DNA of 64,000 nucleotides from JAMLHH01 sp037189845 (GCA_037189845.1 JBBCIS010000008.1:124001-188000); one strand, 5' to 3'; shown: positions 44,995 through 53,596, counted from the stretch's first letter. Numbers and translations: made by a program. The notes: generated by a model not told the origin, from the sequence alone.

Positions 44995-45408
44995 CTACCT
45001 CGAAGACTTCATGGCTGGAATTTTTGTAATGGCAGGATTGAGCAACAGTGATTCATATAATTCCGAAGCCATATCAATGAGTTGGATTTTGCCTTCCTCA
45101 TTAAAATAAACGCCCCATCCATAAGATTTAGAAAGAGGAGATGTCCGTAAACAAGGTTGTCCCTTTGAGAAAAAGATCATTTTTTGCTCCGGTAATTCAG
45201 ATTCTGACCAGCCTTGTCTGAGGGCGTGGATACCAAAAATCAGCTCGTCAGAAGTGTGGGAGAGAGGCTGCTGGCTCAGCCATTCATATTGATATCGGGC
45301 AATGGATTTTTTGTCATCTTTCAATGGTGGAACAGATGCTTGCTCTGCTTTTGAGTCCTTTGCAACTGTTATAAGTGTATTGAAGTAATTTGTTGTATGT
45401 GTTTTCAT
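44995..45408 (-). CDS. DUF6157-family protein
   Basis: 137 aa, soluble. The pattern TTNYFNTLITVAKDSKAEQ ... FFSKGQPCLRTSPLSKSYGWGVYFNEEGKI matches a small conserved family (DUF6157 as far as I can judge) without known function. The C-terminus ends in a basic tail. It stands alone between convergent and divergent neighbours. Confidence 0.72.
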   Translation of the reverse strand: MKTHTTNYFNTLITVAKDSKAEQASVPPLKDDKKSIARYQYEWLSQQPLSHTSDELIFGIHALRQGWSESELPEQKMIFFSKGQPCLRTSPLSKSYGWGVYFNEEGKIQLIDMASELYESLLLNPAITKIPAMKSSR

Positions 45409-45577
45409 CTGATATGTTTTATTTTGATAGCTAACAGGCTTTTTGATATATAAATAACTTTTGGTCAGGGGAAAATCATATCTGTTTCTGAGAAATTTTG
45501 GAATGTAAAAATGATTAAAAGTACTTTATGGCTAAAATTAGTTTGAGAATACTTTTAACTTAGATTCTTCAAATTTA

Positions 45578-46669
45578 ATGAAGGTGGAAATAAAATACAC
45601 TATTGATGAGCGGGCCGAAGCTTTTTTAATAACATATCTTAATAATGCTTCACCCACAGGGTATGAGGAGAACGGACAACGTATTTGGATAGATTATCTC
45701 AAGCCATATATAGATACATACAAGGTAGATAACTATGGAACAGTTACAGCTATAGTTAATCCAGAAGCAGAATACAAAGTGGTGATCGAAGCGCATGCCG
45801 ATGAAATATCATGGTATGTCAGCTATATCAACGACAACGGCTTATTGCATGTCATCAGAAATGGCGGCAGTGATCACATGATTGCACCGTCTATGCGGGT
45901 AAACATACACACGGATAATGGATTTGTAGACGGCGTTTTCGGATGGCCGGCCATTCATCTGAGAAAAGAGAAAGAACATACGCCTAAAATTTCAAACATC
46001 ACTATAGATGTAGGTGCTACTACCAGAGAAGAAGCTGAGAAGATGGGTATTCATGTGGGCTGTGTCATCACCTACAAAGATGAATTCTATACACTCAATG
46101 ATAAATATTACGGTGGCCGTGCGCTGGATAACCGTATAGGAGGCTTTATGATTGCTGAGGTGGCGAGATTACTGCATACTAATAAGGATAAGCTTCCTTT
46201 CGGCTTGTATGTAGTCAATGCTGTACAGGAAGAAGTCGGACTGAGAGGAGCAGAAATGGCAGTAGAATGGATCAAGCCGGATATGGCGATTATTACGGAT
46301 GTTTGCCATGATACTTCTACGCCAATGATAGATGTTAAAGAAACGGGAGATACCAGATGCCACAAAGGACCTGTAATTACTTATGCTCCGGCAGTACAGA
46401 ACAATGTAAGAAAAATGATTATTCAGGCAGCGCAGGACAATAACATACCGTTCCAGCGCGATGCTTCTTCCAGAGTAACAGGTACAGATACAGATGCATT
46501 TGCCTATGGTAATGGGGGAGTACCTTCCGCATTAATATCTTTACCAATGAGATATATGCATACTACAGTAGAAATGGTGTCTAAATCAGATGTCGCTGAA
46601 ACTATAAAATTGATTTATGCAACATTATTAACCATTGACCCGAAACGCTCGTTAAAGTATATTGATTAA
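45578..46669 (+). CDS. M42-family metallopeptidase (glutamyl aminopeptidase-like)
   Basis: 363 aa. Di-zinc aminopeptidase ligands are visible in order: HADEISW (His), GGRALDNRIGGF (bridging Asp), VNAVQEEVGLRGAEM (catalytic Glu-Glu), TDVCHDTSTP (Asp) and RYMHTTVEM (His). The substrate-site segment TDTDAFAYGNGGVPSAL is typical. It forms large cytosolic TET-like dodecamers in relatives and trims peptides. It has a terminator downstream and no partner genes. Confidence 0.92.
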   Translation: MKVEIKYTIDERAEAFLITYLNNASPTGYEENGQRIWIDYLKPYIDTYKVDNYGTVTAIVNPEAEYKVVIEAHADEISWYVSYINDNGLLHVIRNGGSDHMIAPSMRVNIHTDNGFVDGVFGWPAIHLRKEKEHTPKISNITIDVGATTREEAEKMGIHVGCVITYKDEFYTLNDKYYGGRALDNRIGGFMIAEVARLLHTNKDKLPFGLYVVNAVQEEVGLRGAEMAVEWIKPDMAIITDVCHDTSTPMIDVKETGDTRCHKGPVITYAPAVQNNVRKMIIQAAQDNNIPFQRDASSRVTGTDTDAFAYGNGGVPSALISLPMRYMHTTVEMVSKSDVAETIKLIYATLLTIDPKRSLKYID

Positions 46670-46718
46670 GAATAATGCATTTACAGTGTGAAAATGAGTG
46701 AAGCAGTGTATGAAATGG

Positions 46719-46750
46719 GAGGTAGTCAGCTTGACTGCCTCTTTATATTT
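46719..46750 (+). terminator. Terminator of the M42 peptidase gene
   Basis: A 10-bp stem (GAGGTAGTCA with TGACTGCCTC, one G-T pair) with a 3-nt loop is followed by TTTATATTT, 50 bp past the stop codon. Confidence 0.75.
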
Positions 46751-46765
46751 AAAGCAAGAGTATCA

Positions 46766-47143
46766 TTACCTCTTTAGCTCTACCATATAAGAGGTAACTT
46801 TTTTGATCTTTTGGGAAGAAGTGCTGGCGAATTCATAAAAATGACTGAATGCCAGTTCGTAGCTGTCAAAAACCAGTGTTCCATGAGCAGCGCCGTATTT
46901 CCCGTGGGATATGATCTGATGAATAATCAGGGATTTTGGGATCCGTTCGACATTTGAAAGAAAATCTTTTACATTGTTCCAGCCATAAATAGTGGTATCT
47001 CCAACAATCTCCATTTCATAATCTTCTGTCACCAGTGTTTCAAAAGTTTGGAGATCATTTTTGGCGTAAGCTAAATGGGAATCGTAGATAATTTTACGTT
47101 TGGGTGAATTGTTACAGTCTTTAGGGGAATAAACTTTTATCAT
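46766..47143 (-). CDS. SnoaL-like/NTF2-superfamily protein
   Basis: 125 aa. The pattern DLQTFETLVTEDYEMEIVGDTTIYGWNNVKDFLSNV followed by a beta-rich half (GAAHGTLVF, FSHFYEF) is that of small NTF2-like or ketosteroid-isomerase-like proteins. The family covers isomerases, cyclases and ligand-binding proteins, so function cannot be assigned. It starts 10 bp after the DUF1697 gene and is probably co-transcribed with it. Confidence 0.7.
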   Translation of the reverse strand: MIKVYSPKDCNNSPKRKIIYDSHLAYAKNDLQTFETLVTEDYEMEIVGDTTIYGWNNVKDFLSNVERIPKSLIIHQIISHGKYGAAHGTLVFDSYELAFSHFYEFASTSSQKIKKVTSYMVELKR

Positions 47144-47153
47144 ATATACGGGG

Positions 47154-47681
47154 TTAACTCATTTTCAATAAATTCTGTACGGTACTGATATTTCTGCTGG
47201 TTGCTTTTACTTTAAGTTTATTTTCAAAAAAATTGTTCGATAATTTTGCTTTTGCAGCTCCTTCCGGTAGGTAGAAATACAGATTTGACTCGTAAATACT
47301 GAACTTTTCTTCGCCGGCTTCAAAATCTTTTAACGTCAGAATCTGATCAGTTGTTATATTTTTATTAAAGAATGTCACAAAAACCTTATTTGGGGGATAA
47401 TCTACAGGGAAAGGATTCTGATCTAAAATTCTTTCCAGAATTTCCCTGCTGACAACAATAGCTTCAACATTACAGGAGAATTTTTCATTGATCAGCCGTT
47501 GTATATTTTCTTTGACTTCACCTGGATTTTCCTTGCTGGATAGAATGATATTGCCGCTCTGGATATAAGTAAGCACATCCATATAGCCATATTCTGACAA
47601 ATGCTTTTTCAGATCAGCCATTTTGATCAGGTTTTTACCTGAAACATTCACTGCACGTAGAAGGACAATATGTTGCTGCAT
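47154..47681 (-). CDS. DUF1697-family protein
   Basis: 175 aa with the family signature IVLLRAVNVSGKNLIKMADL near the start, followed by YIQSGNIILSS and the central FPVDYPPNKVFVTFFN. DUF1697 proteins are small cytosolic proteins widespread in bacteria, with no established biochemical role. Length is typical. It is the first gene of a two-gene minus-strand unit with the NTF2-like gene. Confidence 0.88.
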   Translation of the reverse strand: MQQHIVLLRAVNVSGKNLIKMADLKKHLSEYGYMDVLTYIQSGNIILSSKENPGEVKENIQRLINEKFSCNVEAIVVSREILERILDQNPFPVDYPPNKVFVTFFNKNITTDQILTLKDFEAGEEKFSIYESNLYFYLPEGAAKAKLSNNFFENKLKVKATSRNISTVQNLLKMS

Positions 47682-47872
47682 ATTTTAATTTGAAATTATA
47701 AAGAAATTATTTTCAAGAGTTGCGGCTGAGGTAAAAATGTAACTGTTGTAAAAATAGTTTTGATAGATCAATATACAATATAAAAGAACTGCTATCAGGA
47801 TAGCAAGGATATGTCTTTTGGAAGAATATGCAACAATTCAATTTAGGATACTTTTAATATCAGTTGATTTTA

Positions 47873-47880
47873 TATTTTTG
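47873..47880 (+). promoter_or_regulatory. Promoter -7 box of a small lipoprotein gene
   Basis: TATTTTTG matches TAnnTTTG perfectly and ends 5 nt before the ATG at 47886, predicting an almost leaderless transcript. Confidence 0.45.
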
Positions 47881-47885
47881 TGTCG

Positions 47886-48272
47886 ATGAGGAAGTTTATC
47901 TGGAAATTTTACACACTATTTTTTGGGGTTTTAGTGCTTGTGTCCTGTAATTCAGGTTCGGATGTGGAAATTGATCAGGATTTGCTGATAAACAGCTGGG
48001 TTTGCGTAGAGATTTTCAATAATGATGAAGAGAGAGAAATTTTCCCGGGAGCATATTCACTGGAAATAAATAATGATAATACCTATTCTTATAAAGCAGG
48101 GATGCACGAAGACAATGGCAGCTGGAGCATAGTCAAAGAAGATGTGTTGCTGAATAGTAAAGATGGTGAAACCAGGGCATTATCTGTTTTAACTTTAAAT
48201 GATACTACTCTGGTGCTGGAAATGGAGCAAATGGGCGATAATATAAGAATGCATTTTACTCCGGAGATCTGA
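47886..48272 (+). CDS. Small lipoprotein, lipocalin-like
   Basis: 128 aa from ATG at 47886; a GTG two codons earlier is also possible. Lipobox VLVSC (Cys21). The mature part has SWVCVEIF, YSLEINNDNTYSYKAG, NGSWSIVKEDVLLNS and TLVLEMEQ, the sequence rhythm of Bacteroidota lipocalin-like lipoproteins that form small beta barrels. No ligand or partner can be named. Confidence 0.75.
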   Translation: MRKFIWKFYTLFFGVLVLVSCNSGSDVEIDQDLLINSWVCVEIFNNDEEREIFPGAYSLEINNDNTYSYKAGMHEDNGSWSIVKEDVLLNSKDGETRALSVLTLNDTTLVLEMEQMGDNIRMHFTPEI

Positions 48273-48312
48273 TGGGTGCATTTTCTTAAGCTGGATTTAA
48301 TAGCAGAAAAAC

Positions 48313-48339
48313 ATTTACAGGCTCATTTTGCCTGTAAAT
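48313..48339. other. Hairpin between the lipoprotein gene and typA
   Basis: A perfect 10-bp stem ATTTACAGGC/GCCTGTAAAT with a 7-nt loop. There is no T run, so it may serve as a weak terminator or an mRNA stabiliser for the lipoprotein transcript. Confidence 0.4.
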
Positions 48340-48399
48340 TACGTCAAATCATTACATTCATTTAAAATTAGCATGTTCAGTATATAGGTAAGGATATTG

Positions 48400-48407
48400 T
48401 ATCTTTG
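48400..48407 (+). promoter_or_regulatory. typA promoter -7 box
   Basis: TATCTTTG is a perfect TAnnTTTG match, 22 nt before the typA ATG at 48430. An earlier in-frame start at 48397 would lie within this box and can be excluded. Confidence 0.7.
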
Positions 48408-48429
48408 CACCCTTATCGCAAAACACTAT

Positions 48430-50226
48430 ATGCAGAATATTCGAAATATTGCTATCATCGCACACGTTGACCACGGCAAAACTACACTCGTTGACAAAAT
48501 TTTATGGGCTTGTAAAACTTTTGCTGATCACGAACAAACCGGTACTTTAATTCTTGACAATAATGAGTTGGAAAGAGAGAGAGGTATCACTATCGTATCA
48601 AAAAACGCATCAGTAAGATACAAGGATTATAAAATCAACCTGATAGATACTCCTGGTCACGCTGACTTTGGCGGCGAGGTAGAGCGTGTATTGAAAATGG
48701 CTGATGGTGTTTTACTATTGGTAGATGCATTTGAAGGTCCGATGCCTCAGACGCGTTTTGTATTGCAAAAAGCATTGGAGCTGGGTTTGAAGCCAATTGT
48801 GGTAGTCAATAAGGTGGACAAAGAAAACTGTACGCCGGATGAAGTACACGAAAAAGTGTTTGATCTGATGTTCCAGCTGGATGCTACAGAAGATCAGCTG
48901 GATTTCCCGACATTGTATGGTTCAGCACGTTCAGGCTGGATGAGCACAGACTGGAGAAAACCTAAAGAAGATATCAATGACTTGTTAGATGCAGTAATTG
49001 AGCACATCCCGGCACCGAAAATACAGGAAGGTTCACTTCAGCTGCAGATCACATCATTGGATTATTCATCTTTCGTGGGTCGTATTGCTATCGGCCGTTT
49101 ATTCAGAGGTACATTAAAAGCAGGTATGCCTGTATCTTTGGTAAAACGTGACGGCAAGGTTGTCAAATCCCGTATCAAAGAGCTTTTGGTTTTTGAGGGT
49201 ATGGGTAAAGTAAAAGTGGATGAAGTTCAGCCGGGTGAAATCTGTGCAGTGACAGGAATTGAAGGATTTGAGATCGGTGATACTATCGCTGATTATGAAA
49301 ATCCTGAGGCAATGACTGCTATTTCGATAGATGAGCCTACAATGAGCATGTTGTTTACTATCAATGATTCTCCATTCTTTGGTCGTGAAGGTAAATTTGT
49401 TACCTCCCGCCATATCAAAGAAAGATTGGAAAAAGAATTAGAGAAAAATCTTGCGCTTCGTGTACAGGCAGGCGCTACAGCAGATAGCTTTAAAGTATTC
49501 GGTCGTGGAGTATTACACTTATCTGTATTGATCGAGACCATGCGTCGTGAAGGATACGAGCTTCAGGTAGGTCAGCCGCAGGTGATCTTTAAAGATATAG
49601 ACGGAAAACGTCATGAGCCGATAGAGGAATTGACAATTGACCTTCCGGAAGAAAGATCCGGTACGGCTATAGAAATGGTTGCCCGTCGTAAAGGCGATAT
49701 GAAAAATATGGTATTGAAAGGCAATCGCGTTATCCTTGACTTTGAAATTCCTTCCAGAGGTATCATAGGATTGCGTACTGAAATGATCACAGCTACATCC
49801 GGAGAAGCAGTAGTAACACATCGTTTCATTGGTTACCAGCCGCACAAAGGTGAGATTCCCGGTCGTTTGAATGGTTCTATCATTTCTAAAGAACAAGGCG
49901 AAGCTATCGCATACTCATTGGATAAATTACAGGACAGAGGTAAATTCTTCGTTGAGCCGGGTGATGAAATCTACACAGGTATGGTGATCGGAGAAAACTC
50001 CCGTCAGGATGACCTTGTTGTAAACTGTACAGTAACTAAAAAGCTGACAAACGTTCGTGCATCAGGTTCTGATGATAAAGTAAAACTAGCTCCTCCGGTT
50101 AAATTCTCTTTAGAGGAAGCATTGGAATATATCCAGGGTGATGAATACGTAGAGTTGACACCTAAATCAATTCGTATCCGTAAGATCTACCTGGACGAGA
50201 ATGAGCGTAAACGCCGCGGTAAATAA
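48430..50226 (+). CDS. typA: Translational GTPase TypA/BipA
   Basis: 598 aa from MQNIRNIAIIAHVDHGKTTL. GTPase motifs: G1 AHVDHGKTT, G2 ERERGITI, G3 DTPGHADFG, G4 NKVD, G5 GSA. Domain II, two EF-G-like domains and the TypA-specific C-terminal domain (about 480-598) follow. It binds the 70S ribosome and is needed for growth in cold or stress and for late 50S assembly. Cytosolic; monocistronic between a consensus promoter and a strong terminator. Confidence 0.97.
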   Translation: MQNIRNIAIIAHVDHGKTTLVDKILWACKTFADHEQTGTLILDNNELERERGITIVSKNASVRYKDYKINLIDTPGHADFGGEVERVLKMADGVLLLVDAFEGPMPQTRFVLQKALELGLKPIVVVNKVDKENCTPDEVHEKVFDLMFQLDATEDQLDFPTLYGSARSGWMSTDWRKPKEDINDLLDAVIEHIPAPKIQEGSLQLQITSLDYSSFVGRIAIGRLFRGTLKAGMPVSLVKRDGKVVKSRIKELLVFEGMGKVKVDEVQPGEICAVTGIEGFEIGDTIADYENPEAMTAISIDEPTMSMLFTINDSPFFGREGKFVTSRHIKERLEKELEKNLALRVQAGATADSFKVFGRGVLHLSVLIETMRREGYELQVGQPQVIFKDIDGKRHEPIEELTIDLPEERSGTAIEMVARRKGDMKNMVLKGNRVILDFEIPSRGIIGLRTEMITATSGEAVVTHRFIGYQPHKGEIPGRLNGSIISKEQGEAIAYSLDKLQDRGKFFVEPGDEIYTGMVIGENSRQDDLVVNCTVTKKLTNVRASGSDDKVKLAPPVKFSLEEALEYIQGDEYVELTPKSIRIRKIYLDENERKRRGK

Positions 50227-50250
50227 TGTATGCAACTTTTATATAAAGAT

Positions 50251-50285
50251 AAGCTCCTGTCATCCGGCAGGAGCTTGCTTTTTTA
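50251..50285 (+). terminator. typA Rho-independent terminator
   Basis: A perfect 9-bp stem AAGCTCCTG/CAGGAGCTT with an 8-nt loop is followed by GCTTTTTT, 25 bp past the typA stop. Confidence 0.9.
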
Positions 50286-50357
50286 ATGAAGATCACTAAT
50301 TCAGATCATCAGTATTCTTTGGATAAAACAAACAGTCTGTAAATAAAAAATAAATTG

Positions 50358-50365
50358 TACCTTTG
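50358..50365 (+). promoter_or_regulatory. rpsP operon promoter -7 box
   Basis: TACCTTTG matches TAnnTTTG exactly. It predicts a leader of about 65 nt before the rpsP ATG, long enough for regulation. Confidence 0.65.
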
Positions 50366-50436
50366 CATCCGTTTACAAACCCTGCCCAAACTATTGATAG
50401 CAAAGCAGGCATTAAAAAACTAAAACATTTTTTAAA

Positions 50437-50943
50437 ATGGCAGTTAAAATTCGTCTTCAAAGACACGGTAAAAAAGGAAAACCTTTTTACAAAATTGTTG
50501 CTGCAGACAGCAGAGCAAGAAGAGATGGTAAATTCATCGAAGCATTGGGTTCTTACAACCCGACTACAGTTCCTGCAACTATCGAATTAGATGTTGACAG
50601 ATCTGTTTACTGGTTACAGAATGGTGCAGAGCCAACTGACACAGTAAAATCTATCCTTCAGTTCAAAGGAGCGCTTTACAAAAAACACTTGTTAAGAGGT
50701 GTTGCTAAAGGATCTTTTTCAGTAGAAGAGGCAGAAGCTAAATTTGGTGAGTGGATCGCTAACAAAAACAATATTGTTGTAGCTGCTCAGGATGGCGCAA
50801 AAGCTAAAAAACTAGCTGCTTACGAAGCATCTGTACAAGCCGGAAAAGAAAGAGCTGAAGCAAGATTGAAGTCAAAAGAAGTAGCAGAAGAGGCTCCGGC
50901 AGAGGAAGCTGCTGCTGAAGCTGAAGAAAATAGCGCAGAATAA
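50437..50943 (+). CDS. rpsP: 30S ribosomal protein S16 with extended tail
   Basis: 168 aa. Residues 1-80 are the S16 core (MAVKIRLQRHGKKGKPFYKI, VVADSR-type AADSRARRDGKFIEALG, YNPTTVPATIELDVDRSVYW). Many bacterial S16 proteins are about 80-90 aa. Here a second half of about 85 residues ends in an Ala/Glu-rich acidic tail (EEAPAEEAAAEAEENSAE), as in other Bacteroidota. It heads the rpsP-rimM-trmD-rplS unit. Confidence 0.96.
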   Translation: MAVKIRLQRHGKKGKPFYKIVAADSRARRDGKFIEALGSYNPTTVPATIELDVDRSVYWLQNGAEPTDTVKSILQFKGALYKKHLLRGVAKGSFSVEEAEAKFGEWIANKNNIVVAAQDGAKAKKLAAYEASVQAGKERAEARLKSKEVAEEAPAEEAAAEAEENSAE

Positions 50944-50993
50944 TCTTTCTTTTCTGAAGAAAGTTCACTTCTAAGATTTTCTTGCATTTTATC

Positions 50994-51500
50994 ATGAATG
51001 ATCTCGTACAAATAGGTAGTATTCAAAAAGCTCATGGTGTCAAAGGCATTATGAAAATCAGAGTCACTCCTGAGTACATGGAAGATTTACTACAGATGGA
51101 TGCCGTTTTTATACAGACATCCAAAGATACATTGCCTTACTTTGTCAAAAGCGTAGAAGCTATAGCAGAAGACTCGGCATTGTTACTGGTAGAAGAAATC
51201 GACAGCAAAGAGCAGGTCATTCCGCTGATGAAGTGCCCGATCCTCGCCAGAGAAGAAGATCTCAGTGTGGAATTGGAAGAATGGGAATCTCTCGTCGGAT
51301 ACTATATCATAGATAAGACAGCAGGAGACGTAGGCGAAATTATTGAGATCATCGAGATGCCGCATCAGGACCTTGCCAAAGTCAGATATCAGGACAGAGA
51401 AGTATTTATACCCATTCACGAAGATCTTGTGGAAGAAGTGGACGAAGAAGCGAAAAAATTATTCATGGATTTGCCCGAAGGTTTTTTTGAAGTTTTCTAG
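50994..51500 (+). CDS. rimM: Ribosome maturation factor RimM
   Basis: 168 aa from MNDLVQIGSIQKAHGVKG at 50994; a TTG four codons earlier is less likely. The N-terminal beta barrel carries the family signature IGSIQKAHGVKGIMKIR. The C-terminal PRC barrel (about 95-168) has LVGYYIIDKTAGDVGEI and ends MDLPEGFFEVF, both typical. It binds S19 and helps 30S head assembly. It lies 50 bp behind rpsP and 5 bp before trmD. Confidence 0.95.
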   Translation: MNDLVQIGSIQKAHGVKGIMKIRVTPEYMEDLLQMDAVFIQTSKDTLPYFVKSVEAIAEDSALLLVEEIDSKEQVIPLMKCPILAREEDLSVELEEWESLVGYYIIDKTAGDVGEIIEIIEMPHQDLAKVRYQDREVFIPIHEDLVEEVDEEAKKLFMDLPEGFFEVF

Positions 51501-51505
51501 TTGAT

Positions 51506-52192
51506 ATGCGCATAGATATACTTTCAGCAGTTCCCGAGCTTTTGAGCAGTCCGTTCAGCCACTCCATCATGAAGAGGGCAGCAGACAAAGGAATACTGGA
51601 AGTGCATGTGCACAATGTCAGAGATTATTCCACGCTGAAACATAAGCAGATAGATGATTATCAGTTTGGAGGCGGGGCAGGAATGGTAATGATGATCGAG
51701 CCTGTTTTAAGGTGTATCGAACATCTCAGCTCTGAAAGAAAATACGACGAAATTATCTTTCTTACACCCGACGGCGAGCTATTGAATCAGAGTATTGCCA
51801 ATCAGCTTTCACTGAAAGAAAATCTGATTTTAGTCTGTGGACATTATAAAGGCATAGACGAAAGATTGAGAGAACACGTCATTACTAAAGAGATTTCTAT
51901 AGGAAATTATGTGCTTTCGGGAGGCGAGTTGCCGGCCGCAGTGTTGGTGGACAGTATTGGCAGACTGATCCCCGGAGTTTTGAACGATGAGACCTCAGCT
52001 TTGTCAGATTCATTTCAGGACGATCTTTTGTCACCGCCCGTGTATACCCGGCCAGCCGATTACAATGGCTGGAAAGTTCCGGAAGTGCTGTTGAGCGGAC
52101 ATGCGGCAAAGATAGAAGCCTGGAGGCATGAAAAAGCTATAGAAAGAACGCTTCAGAGACGACCGGAATTAATAAAAGATAAACAAAACTAA
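51506..52192 (+). CDS. trmD: tRNA (guanine-N1-)-methyltransferase
   Basis: 228 aa, normal length. A SPOUT enzyme that makes m1G37 in tRNAs with a GNN anticodon neighbour, preventing +1 frameshifts. Signatures: DILSAVPELLSSPFSHSIMK, DDYQFGGGAGMVMMIEP, LVCGHYKGIDERL and the trefoil-knot AdoMet loop EISIGNYVLSGGELPA. The catalytic Asp in LVDSIGRLIPGVL is present. Co-transcribed with rimM. Confidence 0.97.
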   Translation: MRIDILSAVPELLSSPFSHSIMKRAADKGILEVHVHNVRDYSTLKHKQIDDYQFGGGAGMVMMIEPVLRCIEHLSSERKYDEIIFLTPDGELLNQSIANQLSLKENLILVCGHYKGIDERLREHVITKEISIGNYVLSGGELPAAVLVDSIGRLIPGVLNDETSALSDSFQDDLLSPPVYTRPADYNGWKVPEVLLSGHAAKIEAWRHEKAIERTLQRRPELIKDKQN

Positions 52193-52230
52193 AGTACAGA
52201 TAAACTATTTGGATTGTAGTAAATTTGTAC

Positions 52231-52238
52231 TAACTTTG
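52231..52238 (+). promoter_or_regulatory. Internal promoter -7 box before rplS
   Basis: TAACTTTG is a perfect -7 match, with a TTG at 52209-52211 spaced 19 nt upstream as the -33 element. This gives rplS a second, internal start in addition to readthrough from rpsP. Confidence 0.65.
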
Positions 52239-52261
52239 CACACCGATTTAAAGAAAGAGAA

Positions 52262-52612
52262 ATGGATATCATTAAAACTCTCGAAAAAGACCTTATACCA
52301 CAAAGAAATTTCCCTGAATTCAAAGCAGGAGACAATATCAGCGTACACTACAAAATCATTGAAGGCGCGAAAGAACGTATTCAGATTTTCCGTGGTGATG
52401 TTATCCAACGCAAAGGAAGCGGTCTTACACAAACTTTCACAGTTAGAAAAATCTCTAATGGTGTAGGCGTTGAAAGAATTTTCCCGGTTTACTCTCCAAA
52501 CATTGCGGAGATTGAGTTGCACAAAAAAGGTAAAGTACGCAGAGCTCGTATCTACTACCTACGCGACTTGAAAGGTAAAGCTGCGAGAATCAAAGAATTA
52601 AGAAAAGGGTAA
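52262..52612 (+). CDS. rplS: 50S ribosomal protein L19
   Basis: 116 aa, normal length. The core is recognisable: FPEFKAGDNISVHYKIIEGA, RIQIFRGDVIQRKGSGL, TFTVRKISNGVGVERIFPVY, VRRARIYYLRDLKGKAARIK. L19 lies at the 30S-50S interface. It is the last gene of the operon, with its own promoter and a terminator 20 bp downstream. Confidence 0.97.
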   Translation: MDIIKTLEKDLIPQRNFPEFKAGDNISVHYKIIEGAKERIQIFRGDVIQRKGSGLTQTFTVRKISNGVGVERIFPVYSPNIAEIELHKKGKVRRARIYYLRDLKGKAARIKELRKG

Positions 52613-52633
52613 TTCCTGATCAGAAATATCATC

Positions 52634-52668
52634 AAGGCCTCCATGTAAATGTGAGGCCTTTGTGTTTT
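52634..52668 (+). terminator. rplS operon terminator
   Basis: AAGGCCTC (52634-52641) and GAGGCCTT (52653-52660) form a perfect 8-bp stem, followed by TTTGTGTTTT. Confidence 0.82.
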
Positions 52669-52683
52669 GGAGAAATAGGTATG

Positions 52684-52800
52684 TATGATGGCAGTTGACG
52701 GGCTTTCAGCTCATAGTCCTCACTGCATTGCATTCCGTTGCGGGCTACCCGCTTCTATCCCGACTGCGCATACGCAAGACACTTTCAGGATTAAAATTTT
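52684..52800 (-). repeat. Interspersed repeat (GGGATAGAAGCGG ... GAAAGCCCG family)
   Basis: Read on the minus strand it has CGGGATAGAAGCGGGTAGCC, later TGAAAGCCCGTCAACTGCC. The same ordered landmarks (GGATAGAACG, GAAAGCCCG) occur at about 62790-62850 and, partly, at about 32910. It fills the gap between rplS and the DinB gene and lacks a gene. Confidence 0.55.
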
Positions 52801-52819
52801 AGTGTCATATTTGACTATA

Positions 52820-53263
52820 ATGATATCACAATCCATCCTTCGCCTGGAAGCTATTCTGGAAACAGCACCGGAATTACTGAAAACAATCAGTGAAGAAGAA
52901 TTTGCATACAAGCCTTCGCGTGATAAATGGAGCAAAAAGCAAATGCTCGGGCATCTGATTGATAGTGCTGCAAACAATCATCAGAGATTTATTCGCGGGC
53001 AATTTGAACATAATCCCGAGATCAGGTATGACCAGAATAAATGGAATGAGTTCAGCTATTACCAACAGATTGACCCTCGTCAGCTGATTGATTTCTGGGT
53101 ACTTTATAACAGACAATTAATTGAAATTATAAAACGAATACCCGATGAGAATTTAGTAAGACAAGTTAAAGTAGGAGAGACTCTTCTCAGTCTGGATTTT
53201 CTGATCGCAGATTATGTCGGACATTTAGAGCATCATTTGAAAGAAATAATTTCTTATCAGTAA
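52820..53263 (+). CDS. DinB-family protein
   Basis: 147 aa from MISQSILRLEAILETAPELL at 52820. An upstream start would translate the preceding repeat and is rejected. The four-helix DinB/YfiT-like fold shows in the metal-ligand pattern: GHLIDSAANNHQRF (first His), then LIADYVGHLEHHLKEI with two His near the end. Such proteins are metal-dependent S-transferases (bacillithiol or mycothiol type) or hydrolases of unknown substrate. Confidence 0.83.
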   Translation: MISQSILRLEAILETAPELLKTISEEEFAYKPSRDKWSKKQMLGHLIDSAANNHQRFIRGQFEHNPEIRYDQNKWNEFSYYQQIDPRQLIDFWVLYNRQLIEIIKRIPDENLVRQVKVGETLLSLDFLIADYVGHLEHHLKEIISYQ

Positions 53264-53391
53264 ATGCCACAACTATTTTCTTTCCTAAAATAGATTGATA
53301 AATATTTATTTACATTTATCAGATAAAGTTAATCTAATAGATTGTACGATCACCTGAAAGTTACAGAGTAGTATAATAGGTTTATAGAAGA

Positions 53392-53490
53392 ATGAAAGTA
53401 AGAGAAGGCGGAAAAATACGACTGCATGAAACATGGCAATGGACAAGCGGGAATCATTCCGGGGGAACATCTGTCATTGAAGAGCAATAA
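53392..53490 (+). CDS. Possible small ORF or gene fragment
   Basis: A 32-codon frame opens with ATG and reads MKVREGGKIRLHETWQWTSG, then NHSGGTSVIEEQ. The Trp/Gly-rich ETWQWTSG block looks like protein rather than chance. It may be a small peptide or the surviving end of a lost gene. No family is recognised. The surrounding gap (53264-53560) has no other feature. Confidence 0.3.
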   Translation: MKVREGGKIRLHETWQWTSGNHSGGTSVIEEQ

Positions 53491-53560
53491 ATTATACAGC
53501 TCATTTTAATTTTTGTGAAATAAATTCAGTTAAATAATTGCGAAACCGAAAGGTTGCGTT

Positions 53561-53584
53561 TATATTTGATACCAATTGGTTTCA
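53561..53584 (+). promoter_or_regulatory. Promoter and operator of the ArsR-SRPBCC operon
   Basis: TATATTTG (53561-53568) is a perfect -7 box. Overlapping it, TGAT-ACCAATTGGT-TTCA (53567-53584) is an 18-bp palindrome with one mismatched pair, covering the expected transcription start and ending 12 bp before the ATG. This is where an ArsR-type repressor would block its own promoter. Confidence 0.65.
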
Positions 53585-53596
53585 TAAGCGAGTAAA

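Noticed and set aside
50804..51035. Leucine- or serine-rich frames antisense to the rpsP tail
   Set aside because: They arise from the Ala/Glu repeats of S16 read backwards.
52685..52819. N-terminal extension of the DinB gene
   Set aside because: It would translate the repeat with GCGGGCTACCCGC; the family begins at the ATG at 52820.
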